DNA of 64,000 bases, from positions 2,934,501-2,998,500 of the forward strand of contig NZ_CP024307.1 in the NCBI RefSeq assembly GCF_002944405.1. Direction: 5' to 3'. The position numbers and the translations under genes are program-made. The notes under the pieces are model-generated. The model was not told the origin of the DNA, made no database searches, and saw only the letters and a list, made by a program, of their open reading frames with translations. This DNA is from Sinorhizobium fredii (GTDB lineage: Bacteria > Pseudomonadota > Alphaproteobacteria > Rhizobiales > Rhizobiaceae). This document shows, one piece after another, positions 8,374 through 17,686 of the stretch. Each line of letters starts with the position of its first letter. Position 1 is the first letter of the stretch.

Positions 8374-9162
8374 TCAGCCGGTATCGCCCCCGGCCACGGG
8401 CAGCACGCTGCCGGTGATGTAGGACGCCTCGTCCGAGGCCAGGAACAGGATCGGCGCCACCTGTTCCTCGATGGTCCCGTAGCGCTTCACGAAGCTGGAT
8501 TGCTTCACCTGGTGAACGACCTCGGCCATCCAGCCCTTCTCCGCCTCCGTGTCGCCGCCGGCATTGCGCGGAACGCGCCGCGGCGGCGCTTCCGTGCCGC
8601 CCGGGGCGGTAGCGACCACGCGGATGTTGCGCTCCGCCAACTCCATCGCCAGCGACTGGGTGATTGCATTCACCCCGCCCTTGGCCGCCGAATAGGGCAC
8701 CCGATGGATGCCGCGCGTCGCATTCGACGACACATTGACGATGGTGCCGCCGCCGCGCGCGACGAGATGCGGCAGCACGGCGTGGCAGCAGTAGAGCGTC
8801 GGCATCAGCGAGCGGCGGATCTCGGCATCGATCTGCTGCGGCTCGAATTCACCGTAGGGGCGCATGCGGATCGCCCCGCCGACATTGTTGATGAGGATGT
8901 CGATGCCGCCGAAGCGTTCTTCGGCGAAGCGCATCGCGGCAGCCGCACCTTCATAGGTTTCTAGGTCGGTCCTGAAAGCCGCGGCTTCAGCGTCGCGGGC
9001 CTCGGTCGCCACATCGGCGACGAAATCGGCACGATCGACGAAGACGACCCGTCCGCCCTCCTCCGCGGCGCGGATCGCCACGGCGCGGCCAATGCCCTGC
9101 GCCGCGCCGGTCACCACCAGCACCTTGCCGGCAAAACGATCCGCGAAGCGCACCCTGCTCAC
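8374..9162 (-). CDS. benD: cis-1,2-dihydroxycyclohexa-3,5-diene-1-carboxylate dehydrogenase BenD
   Basis: BenD oxidises and decarboxylates benzoate diol to catechol with NAD+. It is a classical short-chain dehydrogenase of 262 residues: TGAAQGIGRAVA near residue 18 binds NAD, NNVGG follows, and YSAAKGG holds the catalytic Tyr-Lys pair. The start is a GTG at 9162 whose bases overlap the benC TGA (GTGA), so translation is coupled. It follows benABC as in Acinetobacter and Pseudomonas. Confidence 0.92.
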   Translation of the reverse strand: MSRVRFADRFAGKVLVVTGAAQGIGRAVAIRAAEEGGRVVFVDRADFVADVATEARDAEAAAFRTDLETYEGAAAAMRFAEERFGGIDILINNVGGAIRMRPYGEFEPQQIDAEIRRSLMPTLYCCHAVLPHLVARGGGTIVNVSSNATRGIHRVPYSAAKGGVNAITQSLAMELAERNIRVVATAPGGTEAPPRRVPRNAGGDTEAEKGWMAEVVHQVKQSSFVKRYGTIEEQVAPILFLASDEASYITGSVLPVAGGDTG

Positions 9163-10181
9163 GCAGCCTCCTTCACGACCGCATTGGGCGTGAACTTCTC
9201 ATAGTGAAAACTGTTCGGCTTAACGCCGCTGTCGTCGAAATGCCAGCGAACAGCATCGACCATCGGCGGCGGGCCGCAGAGATAGACGTCGACGTCGCCG
9301 CCGTGCAGCACCTCGGTGGGCATATGCTGTGTCACCCAGCCCTTGCGCGGGTGGCCGGAGGAATCCTCGGCCACCACCGTCGCGAAGCTGAAGTTGGGCA
9401 GGCGCGCCGCATAGGCTTCGATTTCGTCGACGAGAACCAAATCGAGATCGCGCGTCACGCCATAGATTAGGTGGATCTTCTGCCCAGAACTCTCGCGGGC
9501 GAGCACTTCCAGCATCGACAGGAACGGCGCGAGCCCCGTGCCGCCGGCCAGGAACAAGAGTGGCCTCTGGACGTGGCGGAGATAAAAGCTCCCCACCGGT
9601 CCTGTCAGCTCCAGCTTCGCGCCGACTTCGGCGCGCTCCAGCCAGTTGCTCATCAGGCCGCCGGGTATCTTCTTGATGAGGAAGCCGATGCGGCCTTCGC
9701 AGGGCGCTGTGCTGAACGAATAGGAGCGGCTCTGACCGCTGCCCGGCACCTCGATATTGACATACTGGCCAGGCAGGAAGGCAGGCGCGGCCTCCGCCTC
9801 AAGCTCCAGCACGGTCGCCGCGTCGTTGTGCAGGCTGACGCGCGCCACTGTGGCCGAGAATCTCTGCTGCCCGGTCTTGCAGGCCACGGATGTCGTCGGC
9901 ACCGCGATCACGCAATCCGAAGCCGGCTTCATCTGGCAGGTCAGCACAAGCCCGCTTTTGGCCTCCTCCGCCGTCAGCGCATCGTCGATGAAATCGTTGC
10001 CTAGGTCGTAGCTGCCGCTCTCGGCGCGACACTTGCAGGTGCCGCACACGCCGTCGGAACAGTCCATCGGCAGGTTGATCTTGTTGCGGAAGGCCGCATC
10101 GAGAACCTTCTCGCCGTCCTTGCACTCGATGAAGCGGGTCACCCCGTCCTCGAAGTTCAACGCAATTCTGTAGCAGGCCAT
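9159..10181 (-). CDS. benC: Benzoate 1,2-dioxygenase reductase BenC
   Basis: BenC transfers electrons from NADH to the BenAB oxygenase. The N-terminal [2Fe-2S] ferredoxin domain has CSDGVCGTC and a fourth Cys in VLTCQM. The FAD-binding RSYSFSTAP and the NAD-binding GGTGLAPFLSML followed by CGPPPMVDA come after it. I chose the ATG at 10181 (MACYRIALNFEDG), which has the ribosome site GAGGAGGGTTCT directly ahead; the frame remains open for 12 further codons upstream. The domain order, ferredoxin first, is the reverse of PaaE and typical of BenC/XylZ. Confidence 0.94.
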   Translation of the reverse strand: MACYRIALNFEDGVTRFIECKDGEKVLDAAFRNKINLPMDCSDGVCGTCKCRAESGSYDLGNDFIDDALTAEEAKSGLVLTCQMKPASDCVIAVPTTSVACKTGQQRFSATVARVSLHNDAATVLELEAEAAPAFLPGQYVNIEVPGSGQSRSYSFSTAPCEGRIGFLIKKIPGGLMSNWLERAEVGAKLELTGPVGSFYLRHVQRPLLFLAGGTGLAPFLSMLEVLARESSGQKIHLIYGVTRDLDLVLVDEIEAYAARLPNFSFATVVAEDSSGHPRKGWVTQHMPTEVLHGGDVDVYLCGPPPMVDAVRWHFDDSGVKPNSFHYEKFTPNAVVKEAA

Positions 10182-10223
10182 AGAACCCTCCTCATCAATT
10201 CCTGTGCCGGCCGGCAACGCCCG

Positions 10224-10712
10224 TCAGATGTGATAGACGTCGATGACCTGGCGGATGTAGTCGTTCTTCAGCACGATCTTCTTGTTGGAGATCAGCAGCT
10301 CGTCGTCGCTCTTGCGCAGCGTCACGAACATCGTGCCGAAGAACTGGTCGGTGACCTTGTAACGATGATTCAACGTGTGGAAGTTGTAGCGCACGTCGAT
10401 TTCATCACCGCGGACTTCCAAGACTTCGACATTGGTCACGCTGTGGCTGGTGCGCGGCTCCGGCGTGGAGGCGCCGGAGCGCTCGGTCTTGATGCGGAAC
10501 ACCCGGTCTTCCAGACCGTCGCGGTTCGGGTAGTAGATCAGCGAGATCTGCGACTGCGGGTCATCGGTGATCTGGTCGTCGTCGTCCCAGGCCGGCATCC
10601 AGTAGGTCACGTCTGGCGCATAGCAGGTCAGCCATTCGTCCCACTCGCGATCGTCCAGCAGACGGGCTTCCCGGTAAAGAAACGCGCAGATGGCTTCGTA
10701 GAAAATGCTCAT
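10224..10712 (-). CDS. benB: Benzoate 1,2-dioxygenase small subunit BenB
   Basis: BenB is the beta subunit of the Rieske dioxygenase hexamer; it has a structural role. The protein of 162 residues begins [20 protein letters not shown] and ends in [14 protein letters not shown], both conserved in BenB/XylY. I chose the ATG at 10712, which overlaps the benA stop as ATGA; an upstream in-frame start would lie inside benA. Length matches the family. Confidence 0.94.
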   Translation of the reverse strand: MSIFYEAICAFLYREARLLDDREWDEWLTCYAPDVTYWMPAWDDDDQITDDPQSQISLIYYPNRDGLEDRVFRIKTERSGASTPEPRTSHSVTNVEVLEVRGDEIDVRYNFHTLNHRYKVTDQFFGTMFVTLRKSDDELLISNKKIVLKNDYIRQVIDVYHI

Positions 10713-12067
10713 GCGACGACTCCGTTCTTCTCGGCCGTCAGCGCCTCGCGCATCACCTTGGCCCAATATTCGTGCTGGCGCACGAACAGGCCCTCGTCTT
10801 CGCTGCGCTCGCCGGACAGGAGCGGCTCGATGCCCATTCGCTTCGCGTTCTCATCAGGACCGTCGATCCAGAGCGGTGCGCCCCGCGACAGGTCGTTCCA
10901 GAGCGCGGCGGTGCCGGCATAGCCGGCCTGGCAGGCGCGGAATTCTTCCAGATCGTCGGCCGTGCCCATTCCGGACACGTTGAAGAAGTCCTCGTATTGC
11001 CGGATGCGCAGCGCTCGGTCCGCAGCGCTTTCTCCTTTCGGCGCGAAGCAGAAGATGCTGATCTCGGTCTTGTCGACGCTGATCGGCCGGGTCACGCGAA
11101 TTTGCGTCGAGAACTGATCCATCAGGAAGACATTGGGGTAGATGCAGAGATTGCGCGTCTGGTTGACGATGAAATCCGCCTTCACCTCGCCGACGCGTGC
11201 CCTGATCTCGTCGCGTTGGTCGTAGACCGGACGCACTTCCGGGTTCATCGTGTTCGTCCACAAGAGGATATGGCCGTTCTCGAAACCGTAGACGCCGGCG
11301 ACGGATCGGCTCCAACTGTTGGCATCGACCGCCTTCGTGCCCTCCTCCTTGCGCCGGCCCATGGTGGCGGCGTAGTTCCAGTGGACCGAGCTGACGTGAT
11401 AGCCGTCGCAGCCGTTCTCCATCTGCAGCTTCCAATTGCCGTCATAGATGTAGGACGAGTTGCCTCGCAGCACTTCGAGCCCGTTCGAAGCCTGGTCGAC
11501 GATCTGGTCGATGATGACCTTCGTCTCGCCGAGGAACGCCTCGAGCGACGCGACGTCCTCCTTCAGGCTGCCGAATAGGAAGCCGCAATAGCTTTCGAAG
11601 CGGGGCAGGCGCTTCAGGTCGTGCGAGCCGTCCTTGGCGAACTGCTCCGGATATTGGGTGGACTTCTCGTCCTTGACCTTGAGCAGCTTGCCGGTGTTGG
11701 AAAAGGTCCAGCCGTGGAAGGGACAGGTGAAGCTGCCCTTGTTGCCGTGCTTGCGCCGGCAAAGCATTGCCCCGCGATGCGCGCAGGCATTGATGATCGC
11801 ATTGAGTTCGCCGTTCTTGTCGCGGGTGACGACCACCGGCTGACGGCCCATATAGGTCGTGTAGTAGTCGTTGTTTTCCGGGATCTGGCTCTCATGTGCC
11901 AAGTACACCCAGTTGCTCTCGAAGATGTGCTTCATCTCCAGCTCGAACAGGTCTTCATTGGTGAAGATGTCGCGGCGGCAACGGAAAATGCCGGCCTCCT
12001 TGTCGTCCTGCACGGCGGTGGCGAGCAGATGATCGAGATCCCGGGCTTTGTCGATAATCGCAGACAT
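10709..12067 (-). CDS. benA: Benzoate 1,2-dioxygenase large subunit BenA
   Basis: BenA adds both atoms of O2 to benzoate to give the cis-diol. The 452-residue protein has a Rieske [2Fe-2S] centre (CAHRGAMLC then CPFHGW near residue 97-118) and the mononuclear iron motif [10 protein letters not shown] near residue 222, where Asp bridges to the Rieske centre and two His bind iron. The C-terminal catalytic domain is of normal length. A 100-bp gap with a strong hairpin separates it from catA upstream, while benB overlaps downstream. Confidence 0.95.
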   Translation of the reverse strand: MSAIIDKARDLDHLLATAVQDDKEAGIFRCRRDIFTNEDLFELEMKHIFESNWVYLAHESQIPENNDYYTTYMGRQPVVVTRDKNGELNAIINACAHRGAMLCRRKHGNKGSFTCPFHGWTFSNTGKLLKVKDEKSTQYPEQFAKDGSHDLKRLPRFESYCGFLFGSLKEDVASLEAFLGETKVIIDQIVDQASNGLEVLRGNSSYIYDGNWKLQMENGCDGYHVSSVHWNYAATMGRRKEEGTKAVDANSWSRSVAGVYGFENGHILLWTNTMNPEVRPVYDQRDEIRARVGEVKADFIVNQTRNLCIYPNVFLMDQFSTQIRVTRPISVDKTEISIFCFAPKGESAADRALRIRQYEDFFNVSGMGTADDLEEFRACQAGYAGTAALWNDLSRGAPLWIDGPDENAKRMGIEPLLSGERSEDEGLFVRQHEYWAKVMREALTAEKNGVVA

Positions 12068-12146
12068 GACCTATCTCCCGCAAAGGGCGCGCTGTCCTTG
12101 GCACAGCCTTTGCAACAATGTCGGTGGCGACGTTGGTTACTCACGT

Positions 12147-12164
12147 GGCGGCCGTTCGGCCGCC
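12147..12164. terminator. GC-rich hairpin between catA and benA
   Basis: GGCGGCC-GTTC-GGCCGCC forms a perfect seven-pair stem with a four-base loop, immediately after the catA stop at 12170 in the direction of transcription. It has no T-run, so full termination is unlikely. It could act as a partial terminator or a 3' RNA-stabilising element that sets the ratio of cat to ben transcripts. Confidence 0.5.
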
Positions 12165-12169
12165 GAGCC

Positions 12170-13108
12170 TCATGCGGCCGCGCGCTTGCGCTGCTCGTTT
12201 ATCTGATTGTCGACACCGTTCACCAGGGCCGTCAGGTGAATGTCGAACTTGATCTCCGCAAACGGGCCGTTCAAGCCGTTCACCCTGATGCTGACCTCGT
12301 CGGTCCTTTCGACAACGGATGGCACAAGCCCCTCACGGGTCGCATAGGCGAAATCGTCGTTGACCAGCGGATCGCCTTCGATGTTGATTTGGGTCGTCAG
12401 CTTGCGATGACCGTCGGCGCTGATGAAGAAGTGGATATGTGCCGGGCGCTGGCCGTGTCGGCCGAGCGCGGAAAGAAGCTGCTCCGTCGGGCTGCCGGGC
12501 GGCACGCCGTAACCGTGCGGCACGATGCTCTGGAACTTGTAGCGGCCGCTTTCGTCGGTGACGATGGTGCGGCGCATGTTGAACGGCGCCTGCTTTCCCG
12601 TCGGATCGAAGTGCGAGTAGAAGCCGCGGGTGTCACAGTGCCAGACTTCGACGGTCGCGCCCGGCAGCGGCTTGCCGTCGGCATCATGGACGGTGCCGTG
12701 CACGATGAGCGTGTGACCGTCGGCATCGGTGCCGTCGTCCAGTCGCGCAAAGCCTTCCGAAACCGGCGCGCCGGCGACATAGAGCGGCCCCTCGATCGTG
12801 CGCGGGGTGGGATTGTCGATCCCGAGCGCCTCGTCGATGGCGTCGAGACGCTCGTCGAGGAAGTGGTCGAGGCCGAGACCGGGCGAGATCAGGCCGGCCT
12901 GGCCGGCCGCGCCGATCTCGTTGAGCCAGGCGATGCCGGTCCAGTATTCGTCGGGGGTGATGTCGAGATCGTCGATGGCCTTGAACAGGTCCGACATGAT
13001 CCGATGAACGATCTCTTTGACGCGCGGATTGCCGCCTTCCTTGTCGAGACCGCTGAGGGTCTTGAGAAAGTCCCGAATGTCAGGCCTGTCGAAAATCTTC
13101 ACGTTCAT
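12170..13108 (-). CDS. catA: Catechol 1,2-dioxygenase CatA
   Basis: CatA is the intradiol ring-cleavage enzyme that converts catechol to cis,cis-muconate with a non-haem Fe(III). The 312-residue protein has the N-terminal helical linker domain of catechol dioxygenases. The expected iron ligands are visible: Tyr in GPLYVAGAP, Tyr in SGRYKFQS, and two His in RPAHIHFFI. A GGAGGAACGAAC ribosome site precedes the ATG at 13108. It follows catC by about 70 bp, giving the order catB-catC-catA. Confidence 0.95.
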   Translation of the reverse strand: MNVKIFDRPDIRDFLKTLSGLDKEGGNPRVKEIVHRIMSDLFKAIDDLDITPDEYWTGIAWLNEIGAAGQAGLISPGLGLDHFLDERLDAIDEALGIDNPTPRTIEGPLYVAGAPVSEGFARLDDGTDADGHTLIVHGTVHDADGKPLPGATVEVWHCDTRGFYSHFDPTGKQAPFNMRRTIVTDESGRYKFQSIVPHGYGVPPGSPTEQLLSALGRHGQRPAHIHFFISADGHRKLTTQINIEGDPLVNDDFAYATREGLVPSVVERTDEVSIRVNGLNGPFAEIKFDIHLTALVNGVDNQINEQRKRAAA

Positions 13109-13180
13109 GTTCGTTCCTCCACTTGGATTGTCTTGAACTGCAGCGGCTCCATCCTCCCGGGAGTGCCGCCGACGAAGGGT

Positions 13181-13471
13181 CTAGGTATCGTCCTCGCGGA
13201 TCGACGAAGGGTGCCGACAGAGCGGCACGACCTTGACGTCCATGAAGGGAAAGAGCGGCAAGGTGGCCAGGACCTCGTGCAGTTCTCCCGGCCCGCTCAC
13301 ATCGAAAATGCTCACATTCGCGTAGCGGCCGGCCACGCGCCACAGGTGGCGCCATTTGCCGGAACGCTGCAGTTCCTGTGCCCGCTCGCGTTCCGTGGCC
13401 TTGAGCTCCGCAGCGACGCCCGAGGGCAGATCGTGCGGCAGACTGACGGTCATCTCGACATGAAACAGCAT
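13181..13471 (-). CDS. catC: Muconolactone delta-isomerase CatC
   Basis: CatC isomerises muconolactone to 3-oxoadipate enol-lactone, the substrate of PcaD. The 96-residue protein starts MLFHVEMTVSLPHDLP and ends with FPFMDVKVVPLCRHPSS, both family signatures. Length is normal for the small decameric enzyme. It begins a few bases after the catB stop, so the two are probably translated together. Confidence 0.95.
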   Translation of the reverse strand: MLFHVEMTVSLPHDLPSGVAAELKATERERAQELQRSGKWRHLWRVAGRYANVSIFDVSGPGELHEVLATLPLFPFMDVKVVPLCRHPSSIREDDT

Positions 13472-13475
13472 GATC

Positions 13476-14627
13476 TCACCCCACCACGCGCAGGGTCGAA
13501 GCGTGCTTGCCGTCCCTGCGGAAACGATCGACGGCTTCCATTGAAAGAGCCACGCCGAGCCCGGGACCTTTCGGCAATTGCAGTTGGAAGTTCTCGAAGC
13601 GAAGCGGCTCTTCCAGGATCTCCTCGGTCAGAAGCAGGGGACCGAAGAACTCGGTGCCCCATTCCAGCTCCTTGACGCTTGCCATCAACTGAGAGGCAGC
13701 GATCGTGCCGATCGGCCCCTCCAGCATGGTGCCGCCATAGATGCTGATGCCTGCGGCTTCCGCGATCGCGATCACCCGGGCGGCGGCAAACAATCCTCCC
13801 GCCTGCTCGATCTTGATCGAGAACACGTCGGCAGCCCTTGCAGTCGCCGCCTCCAGCGCACTTTCTGGCCCGACCAGAACCTCGTCCGCCATGATGGCGA
13901 TCGGTGAAGTCCGCCGCAGGCGGGCGAGCGATCCGATCCCCTCTACCGGCTGCTCGACCAGCACGCAGCCGGCGTCGGCCAGAGCCGCGATCGCGTTGCG
14001 CGCCTCCCGCTCGCGCCACGCCATGTTCACGTCGACGCGGATGGAGGCCATGTCCGGCAGCGCCTTGCGGATAGCGGCCACGTGATGGATGTCTTCCTCG
14101 ATCGACTTGACGCCGATCTTCAGCTTGAAATCCCTGTGGCGCCGCCGGTCGAGCATGGCTTGCGCCTCGTCGATGTCCCGGGCGGTGTCTCCGGAGGCCA
14201 GCGTCCAGGCGATGGGCAGGCTTTCGCGCCGCCGCCCGCCGAGCAGTTCCGACATCGGCAGACCGAGGCGGCGTGCGTGGCAATCGAGCAGGGCCGCCTC
14301 CACCGCGCATTTGGCGAAGTGATTGCCCTTGACCGCCTTGACGACGACGTCCATGGCAGCCTGGATGCGCGACGCATCGCGGCCGATGAGCAGCGGCGCG
14401 ATATATTCGTCGATCGTCAGCTTCATGCCTTCCGGGCTTTCCGGCCCATAGGCGAGACCGCCGATCGTCGTCCCCTCCCCGAACCCCTCGAAACCGTCGG
14501 AGCAGCGAACGCGGACGATGGTCATGCTCTGCCGGTTCATCGTCACCATCGACAGGCGATGCGGCCGGATGGTGGGCAGATCGAGTATAATGGTTTCGAT
14601 CGCGCTGATGCGGATTTCGGTAGACAC
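13476..14627 (-). CDS. catB: Muconate cycloisomerase CatB
   Basis: CatB is an enolase-superfamily enzyme that lactonises cis,cis-muconate to muconolactone using a divalent metal. Visible motifs are the KLKIGVKS lysine pair, metal ligands in RVDVNMAW, VLVEQPVEG and IMADE, and the opposite-face lysine in SIKIEQAGG. I chose the GTG at 14627 (reading STEIRISAIETIILD), preceded by GGGAGGAAAGCC; an upstream in-frame ATG at 14651 lacks such a site. It is the first gene of the minus-strand cat-ben block, divergent from catR. Confidence 0.93.
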   Translation of the reverse strand: MSTEIRISAIETIILDLPTIRPHRLSMVTMNRQSMTIVRVRCSDGFEGFGEGTTIGGLAYGPESPEGMKLTIDEYIAPLLIGRDASRIQAAMDVVVKAVKGNHFAKCAVEAALLDCHARRLGLPMSELLGGRRRESLPIAWTLASGDTARDIDEAQAMLDRRRHRDFKLKIGVKSIEEDIHHVAAIRKALPDMASIRVDVNMAWREREARNAIAALADAGCVLVEQPVEGIGSLARLRRTSPIAIMADEVLVGPESALEAATARAADVFSIKIEQAGGLFAAARVIAIAEAAGISIYGGTMLEGPIGTIAASQLMASVKELEWGTEFFGPLLLTEEILEEPLRFENFQLQLPKGPGLGVALSMEAVDRFRRDGKHASTLRVVG

Positions 14628-14703
14628 CCGGCTTTCCTCCCTTGATCGCAAGGAAATTAGCGCCCACTGTAAAATCAGTCCAAAACTATATAAGTTGGAT
14701 TTG

Positions 14704-14718
14704 ATACCTGAAAGGTAT
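14704..14718. promoter_or_regulatory. CatM/BenM-type LysR box (ATAC-N7-GTAT)
   Basis: ATACCTGAAAGGTAT is a perfect interrupted palindrome. It has both the general LysR form T-N11-A and the specific ATAC-N7-GTAT consensus known for BenM/CatM of Acinetobacter. It lies four bases before the catR start codon and about 77 bp upstream of the catB start. CatR binding here would repress its own gene and, with muconate, activate the divergent cat-ben block. Confidence 0.82.
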
Positions 14719-14722
14719 AGCC

Positions 14723-15655
14723 ATGGAGCTGAGGCAGCTGCGCTATTTTCTTGCCGTCGCGCGCGAGCGGAACTTCTCGCGTGCGGCGGGAATCCTGCAT
14801 ATCGCGCAGCCGCCTCTCAGTCGGCAGATCCAGCAATTGGAAGACGAACTCGGCGTTCTGCTGATCGACCGGTCGAGCCGGCCGCTCGATCTGACCGAGG
14901 CCGGTCGCTTCTTCTACGAGCAGGCCGGACAGATCATTGCCCGGACCGAGCATATGCGCGAGCAGACGCGCAAGATCGGCCTGTCGAAACGCGAGCGTTA
15001 CGTCATCGGCTGCGTCGGCTCGACCCTTTATGGCGGCATGCCGGACCTGGTCCGCCGCATGCGCCGGCGCTGGCCGGATCTCGACATCGAAATCCGGGAA
15101 ATGATGTCGACCGAGCAGGTCACGGCCCTCAAGGAGAGGCGGATCGATCTCGGCTTCGGCCGGGTTCGCTTCAACGACAGGGAGGTCGAAAGGCTGACGC
15201 TGCGGGAGGAACGACTGGTCGTCGCCTTTCCGAAGGGGCATCCGAAATCGGTATCGACCGAGCCGATCGCGCTCGCCGAACTGGAGGGGGAACCGCTCAT
15301 CGTCTATCCCTCGGCTCCGCGTCCGAGCTTTGCCGACGAGGTCCTCAACATGTTGTCCGAACAGGGCATTTCGCCTGGCAGCGTGGAAGAGGTTCGCGAA
15401 ATTCAGACCGCATTGGGCATTGTGGCGGCCGGAATGAGCCTGTGCGTCATTCCCGCGGCGTCGCAGCGGCAAAGGCCCGACGACGTGTGCTATCGCACCA
15501 TAAAGGACGAGAACGCCACCTCGCCGATCATCATGAGCTTCAGGCGCGACGACGCGAAAGGCCGGGTCGAAGAGATCAAGCAGCTCATTCGCGAAATGTA
15601 CGCCGACAACCCGCCCTGGCTGCAGCTCTCCAACGTGCAACTCGACGGTGCATGA
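14723..15655 (+). CDS. catR: LysR-family regulator of benzoate/catechol degradation, CatR
   Basis: The 310-residue protein has an N-terminal winged helix-turn-helix (MELRQLRYFLAVARERNFSR, then AAGILHIAQPPLSRQIQQLE) and a periplasmic-binding-like effector domain. It is most like CatR/CatM/BenM/TfdR, which sense cis,cis-muconate. It is transcribed divergently from catB with under 100 bp between them, the classic LysR arrangement. No separate AraC-type BenR is in the window, so CatR may control both ben and cat genes. Confidence 0.9.
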   Translation: MELRQLRYFLAVARERNFSRAAGILHIAQPPLSRQIQQLEDELGVLLIDRSSRPLDLTEAGRFFYEQAGQIIARTEHMREQTRKIGLSKRERYVIGCVGSTLYGGMPDLVRRMRRRWPDLDIEIREMMSTEQVTALKERRIDLGFGRVRFNDREVERLTLREERLVVAFPKGHPKSVSTEPIALAELEGEPLIVYPSAPRPSFADEVLNMLSEQGISPGSVEEVREIQTALGIVAAGMSLCVIPAASQRQRPDDVCYRTIKDENATSPIIMSFRRDDAKGRVEEIKQLIREMYADNPPWLQLSNVQLDGA

Positions 15656-15810
15656 GGCTTCCGCGGCGGCGGGGACCTATGTGAGGCTCCGACTCCAGCA
15701 AGGCAGCGCCGGAGCGGCCGGAAGGCCGCCGCCGCCGGCTCCCATGACTTCGAATGCGGCCGCCTACCTCGCAACGGAACCGGGGTCGTGGTCTTTCAGT
15801 CCTACAAAAG

Positions 15811-15841
15811 CGAATGCCCGCCTGAGTGAGGCGGGCATTCG
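15811..15841. terminator. Hairpin terminator between catR and pntB
   Basis: CGAATGCCCGCCT and AGGCGGGCATTCG pair perfectly over 13 bases with a GAGTG loop. On the minus strand the stem is followed by CTTTTG, a short T-run, so it fits an intrinsic terminator for the pnt operon. It may also stop catR transcription from the other side. Confidence 0.75.
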
Positions 15842-15865
15842 GCATCGAAGCGCCGGCGTCATGCC

Positions 15866-17266
15866 TCAGTGATTGATGGCCTTGACGATTTCCTCGGTGA
15901 CCTTCTTGGCGTCGCCCAAGAGCATCATCGTGCCGTCCTTGTAGAACAGCGTGTTGTCGATGCCGGCATAGCCGGAGCCGAGCGAGCGCTTGACGAACAG
16001 GCAGGTCTTGGCCTTGTCGACGTCGAGAATCGGCATGCCGTAGATCGGCGAGGTCTTGTCGTCGCGCGCCGCCGGATTGGTGACGTCGTTGGCGCCGATG
16101 ACATAGGCGACGTCGGCCTGGGCGAACTCCGAATTGATGTCCTCGAGCTCGAACACCTCGTCATAGGGGACGTTGGCCTCGGCGAGAAGCACGTTCATGT
16201 GGCCGGGCATGCGGCCCGCGACCGGGTGGATGGCGTATTTGACCTCGACGCCGGCCGCCTTCAGCTGGTCGCCCATCTCGCGCAGCGCATGCTGGGCCTG
16301 GGCCACCGCCATGCCGTAGCCGGGCACGATGATCACCTTCGAGGCGTTTTGCATCAGGAAGGCGGCGTCGTCGGCCGAGCCCTGCTTGACGGTCCGCTGG
16401 ATGCCGTCGTCGCCGCCCGCGGCTGCCGTCTCGCCGCCGAAGCCGCCGAGGATCACCGAGACGAACGAGCGGTTCATGCCCTTGCACATGATGTAGGAGA
16501 GGATCGCACCCGAAGAGCCGACCAGCGCCCCGGTGATGATCAGCGCCAGGTTGCCAAGCGTGAAGCCGATGCCGGCCGCCGCCCAGCCGGAATAGGAGTT
16601 GAGCATCGACACCACCACCGGCATGTCGGCGCCGCCGATCGGGATGATGATCAACACCCCGAGGACGAGCGACAGGGCGACGATCAGCCAGAACACCGTG
16701 GTGCTCTCGGTGAAGACCAGCATGATCACCAGCGCCACGAGTGCCGCCGCAAGGCCCGCATTGACGAGGTGGCGTGCCGGCAGGAGGATCGGCTTGCCCG
16801 ACATGCGGCCGTCGAGCTTCAGGAAGGCGATCACCGAGCCGGTGAAGGTGATCGCGCCGATGGCGACGCCGAGCGACATTTCGACCAGCGCCTGCGAATG
16901 GATGTCGCCGATAGCGCCGATGCCGAAGCTTTCCGGCGCGTACATCGCCGCGGCCGCCACCATCACCGCGGCGAGGCCGACGAGCGAGTGGAAGGCGGCG
17001 ACCAGCTGCGGCATCGCCGTCATGGCGATGCGCTTGGCGATATAGGCGCCGGCGCCGCCGCCGATCGCCAGGCCGGCGACGATCATCAGCAGGCCGCCGA
17101 TCGACGGTCCGGCGAGCATGAGCGTCGTGACGATGGCGATACCCATACCGGTCATGCCATAGGCATTGCCCCTGCGGCTGGTCACCGGATGCGACAGGCC
17201 CCTGAGCGCCATGATGAACAGCACGCCGGAGACGAGATAGAGGAAGGCTGCGAAGTTAGCGTTCAT
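15866..17266 (-). CDS. pntB: NAD(P) transhydrogenase subunit beta PntB
   Basis: PntB carries the membrane segments and the NADP(H)-binding domain III of proton-translocating transhydrogenase. The first half is a run of about nine hydrophobic segments. The C-terminal domain begins near VIIVPGYGMAVAQAQ, with GRMPGHMNVLLAEA and YVIGANDVTNPAA as NADP-binding elements. The 466-residue length is normal. It is third in pntAA-pntAB-pntB, the split three-gene form usual in alphaproteobacteria. Confidence 0.95.
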   Translation of the reverse strand: MNANFAAFLYLVSGVLFIMALRGLSHPVTSRRGNAYGMTGMGIAIVTTLMLAGPSIGGLLMIVAGLAIGGGAGAYIAKRIAMTAMPQLVAAFHSLVGLAAVMVAAAAMYAPESFGIGAIGDIHSQALVEMSLGVAIGAITFTGSVIAFLKLDGRMSGKPILLPARHLVNAGLAAALVALVIMLVFTESTTVFWLIVALSLVLGVLIIIPIGGADMPVVVSMLNSYSGWAAAGIGFTLGNLALIITGALVGSSGAILSYIMCKGMNRSFVSVILGGFGGETAAAGGDDGIQRTVKQGSADDAAFLMQNASKVIIVPGYGMAVAQAQHALREMGDQLKAAGVEVKYAIHPVAGRMPGHMNVLLAEANVPYDEVFELEDINSEFAQADVAYVIGANDVTNPAARDDKTSPIYGMPILDVDKAKTCLFVKRSLGSGYAGIDNTLFYKDGTMMLLGDAKKVTEEIVKAINH

Positions 17267-17275
17267 CGGCCCGCC

Positions 17276-17686
17276 TCACTTGTCTTTTTTCTTGTACATG
17301 GCGAGCATCCGCTGGGTGACCAGGAAGCCGCCGAAGATGTTGACCGAGGCGAGCACCAGCGCGACGAAGCCGAAGCCGGTGGCAAGCCCGGAGGCCGAGA
17401 TGCCGACCGCCAGCAGCGCGCCGACGACGATCACCGAGGAGATTGCATTGGTGACCGCCATCAAGGGCGTATGCAGCGCCGGCGTCACCGACCAGACGAC
17501 GTAGTAGCCGACGAAGATCGCCAGCACGAAGATCGCCAGCCGGAAGACGAAGGGGTCGATCGCCCCGCCGGTGGCGCCATGCGCCACCGCGCCGGCCGCG
17601 TCCGGCACGTATTCGGCCGCGGTCCGCACCGCCTCCACCGCCCGTTCGAGGTCGGTGAGCGCCTTGTCGAGAAGTTCGTTCGCCAT
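17276..17686 (-). CDS. pntAB: NAD(P) transhydrogenase subunit alpha part 2, PntAB
   Basis: This 136-residue membrane protein corresponds to the domain II segments that are fused to the C-terminus of PntA in E. coli. It shows three to four hydrophobic helices ([57 protein letters not shown]) and a short basic tail ending YKKKDK. It lies one base from pntAA and nine from pntB. Confidence 0.94.
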   Translation of the reverse strand: MANELLDKALTDLERAVEAVRTAAEYVPDAAGAVAHGATGGAIDPFVFRLAIFVLAIFVGYYVVWSVTPALHTPLMAVTNAISSVIVVGALLAVGISASGLATGFGFVALVLASVNIFGGFLVTQRMLAMYKKKDK

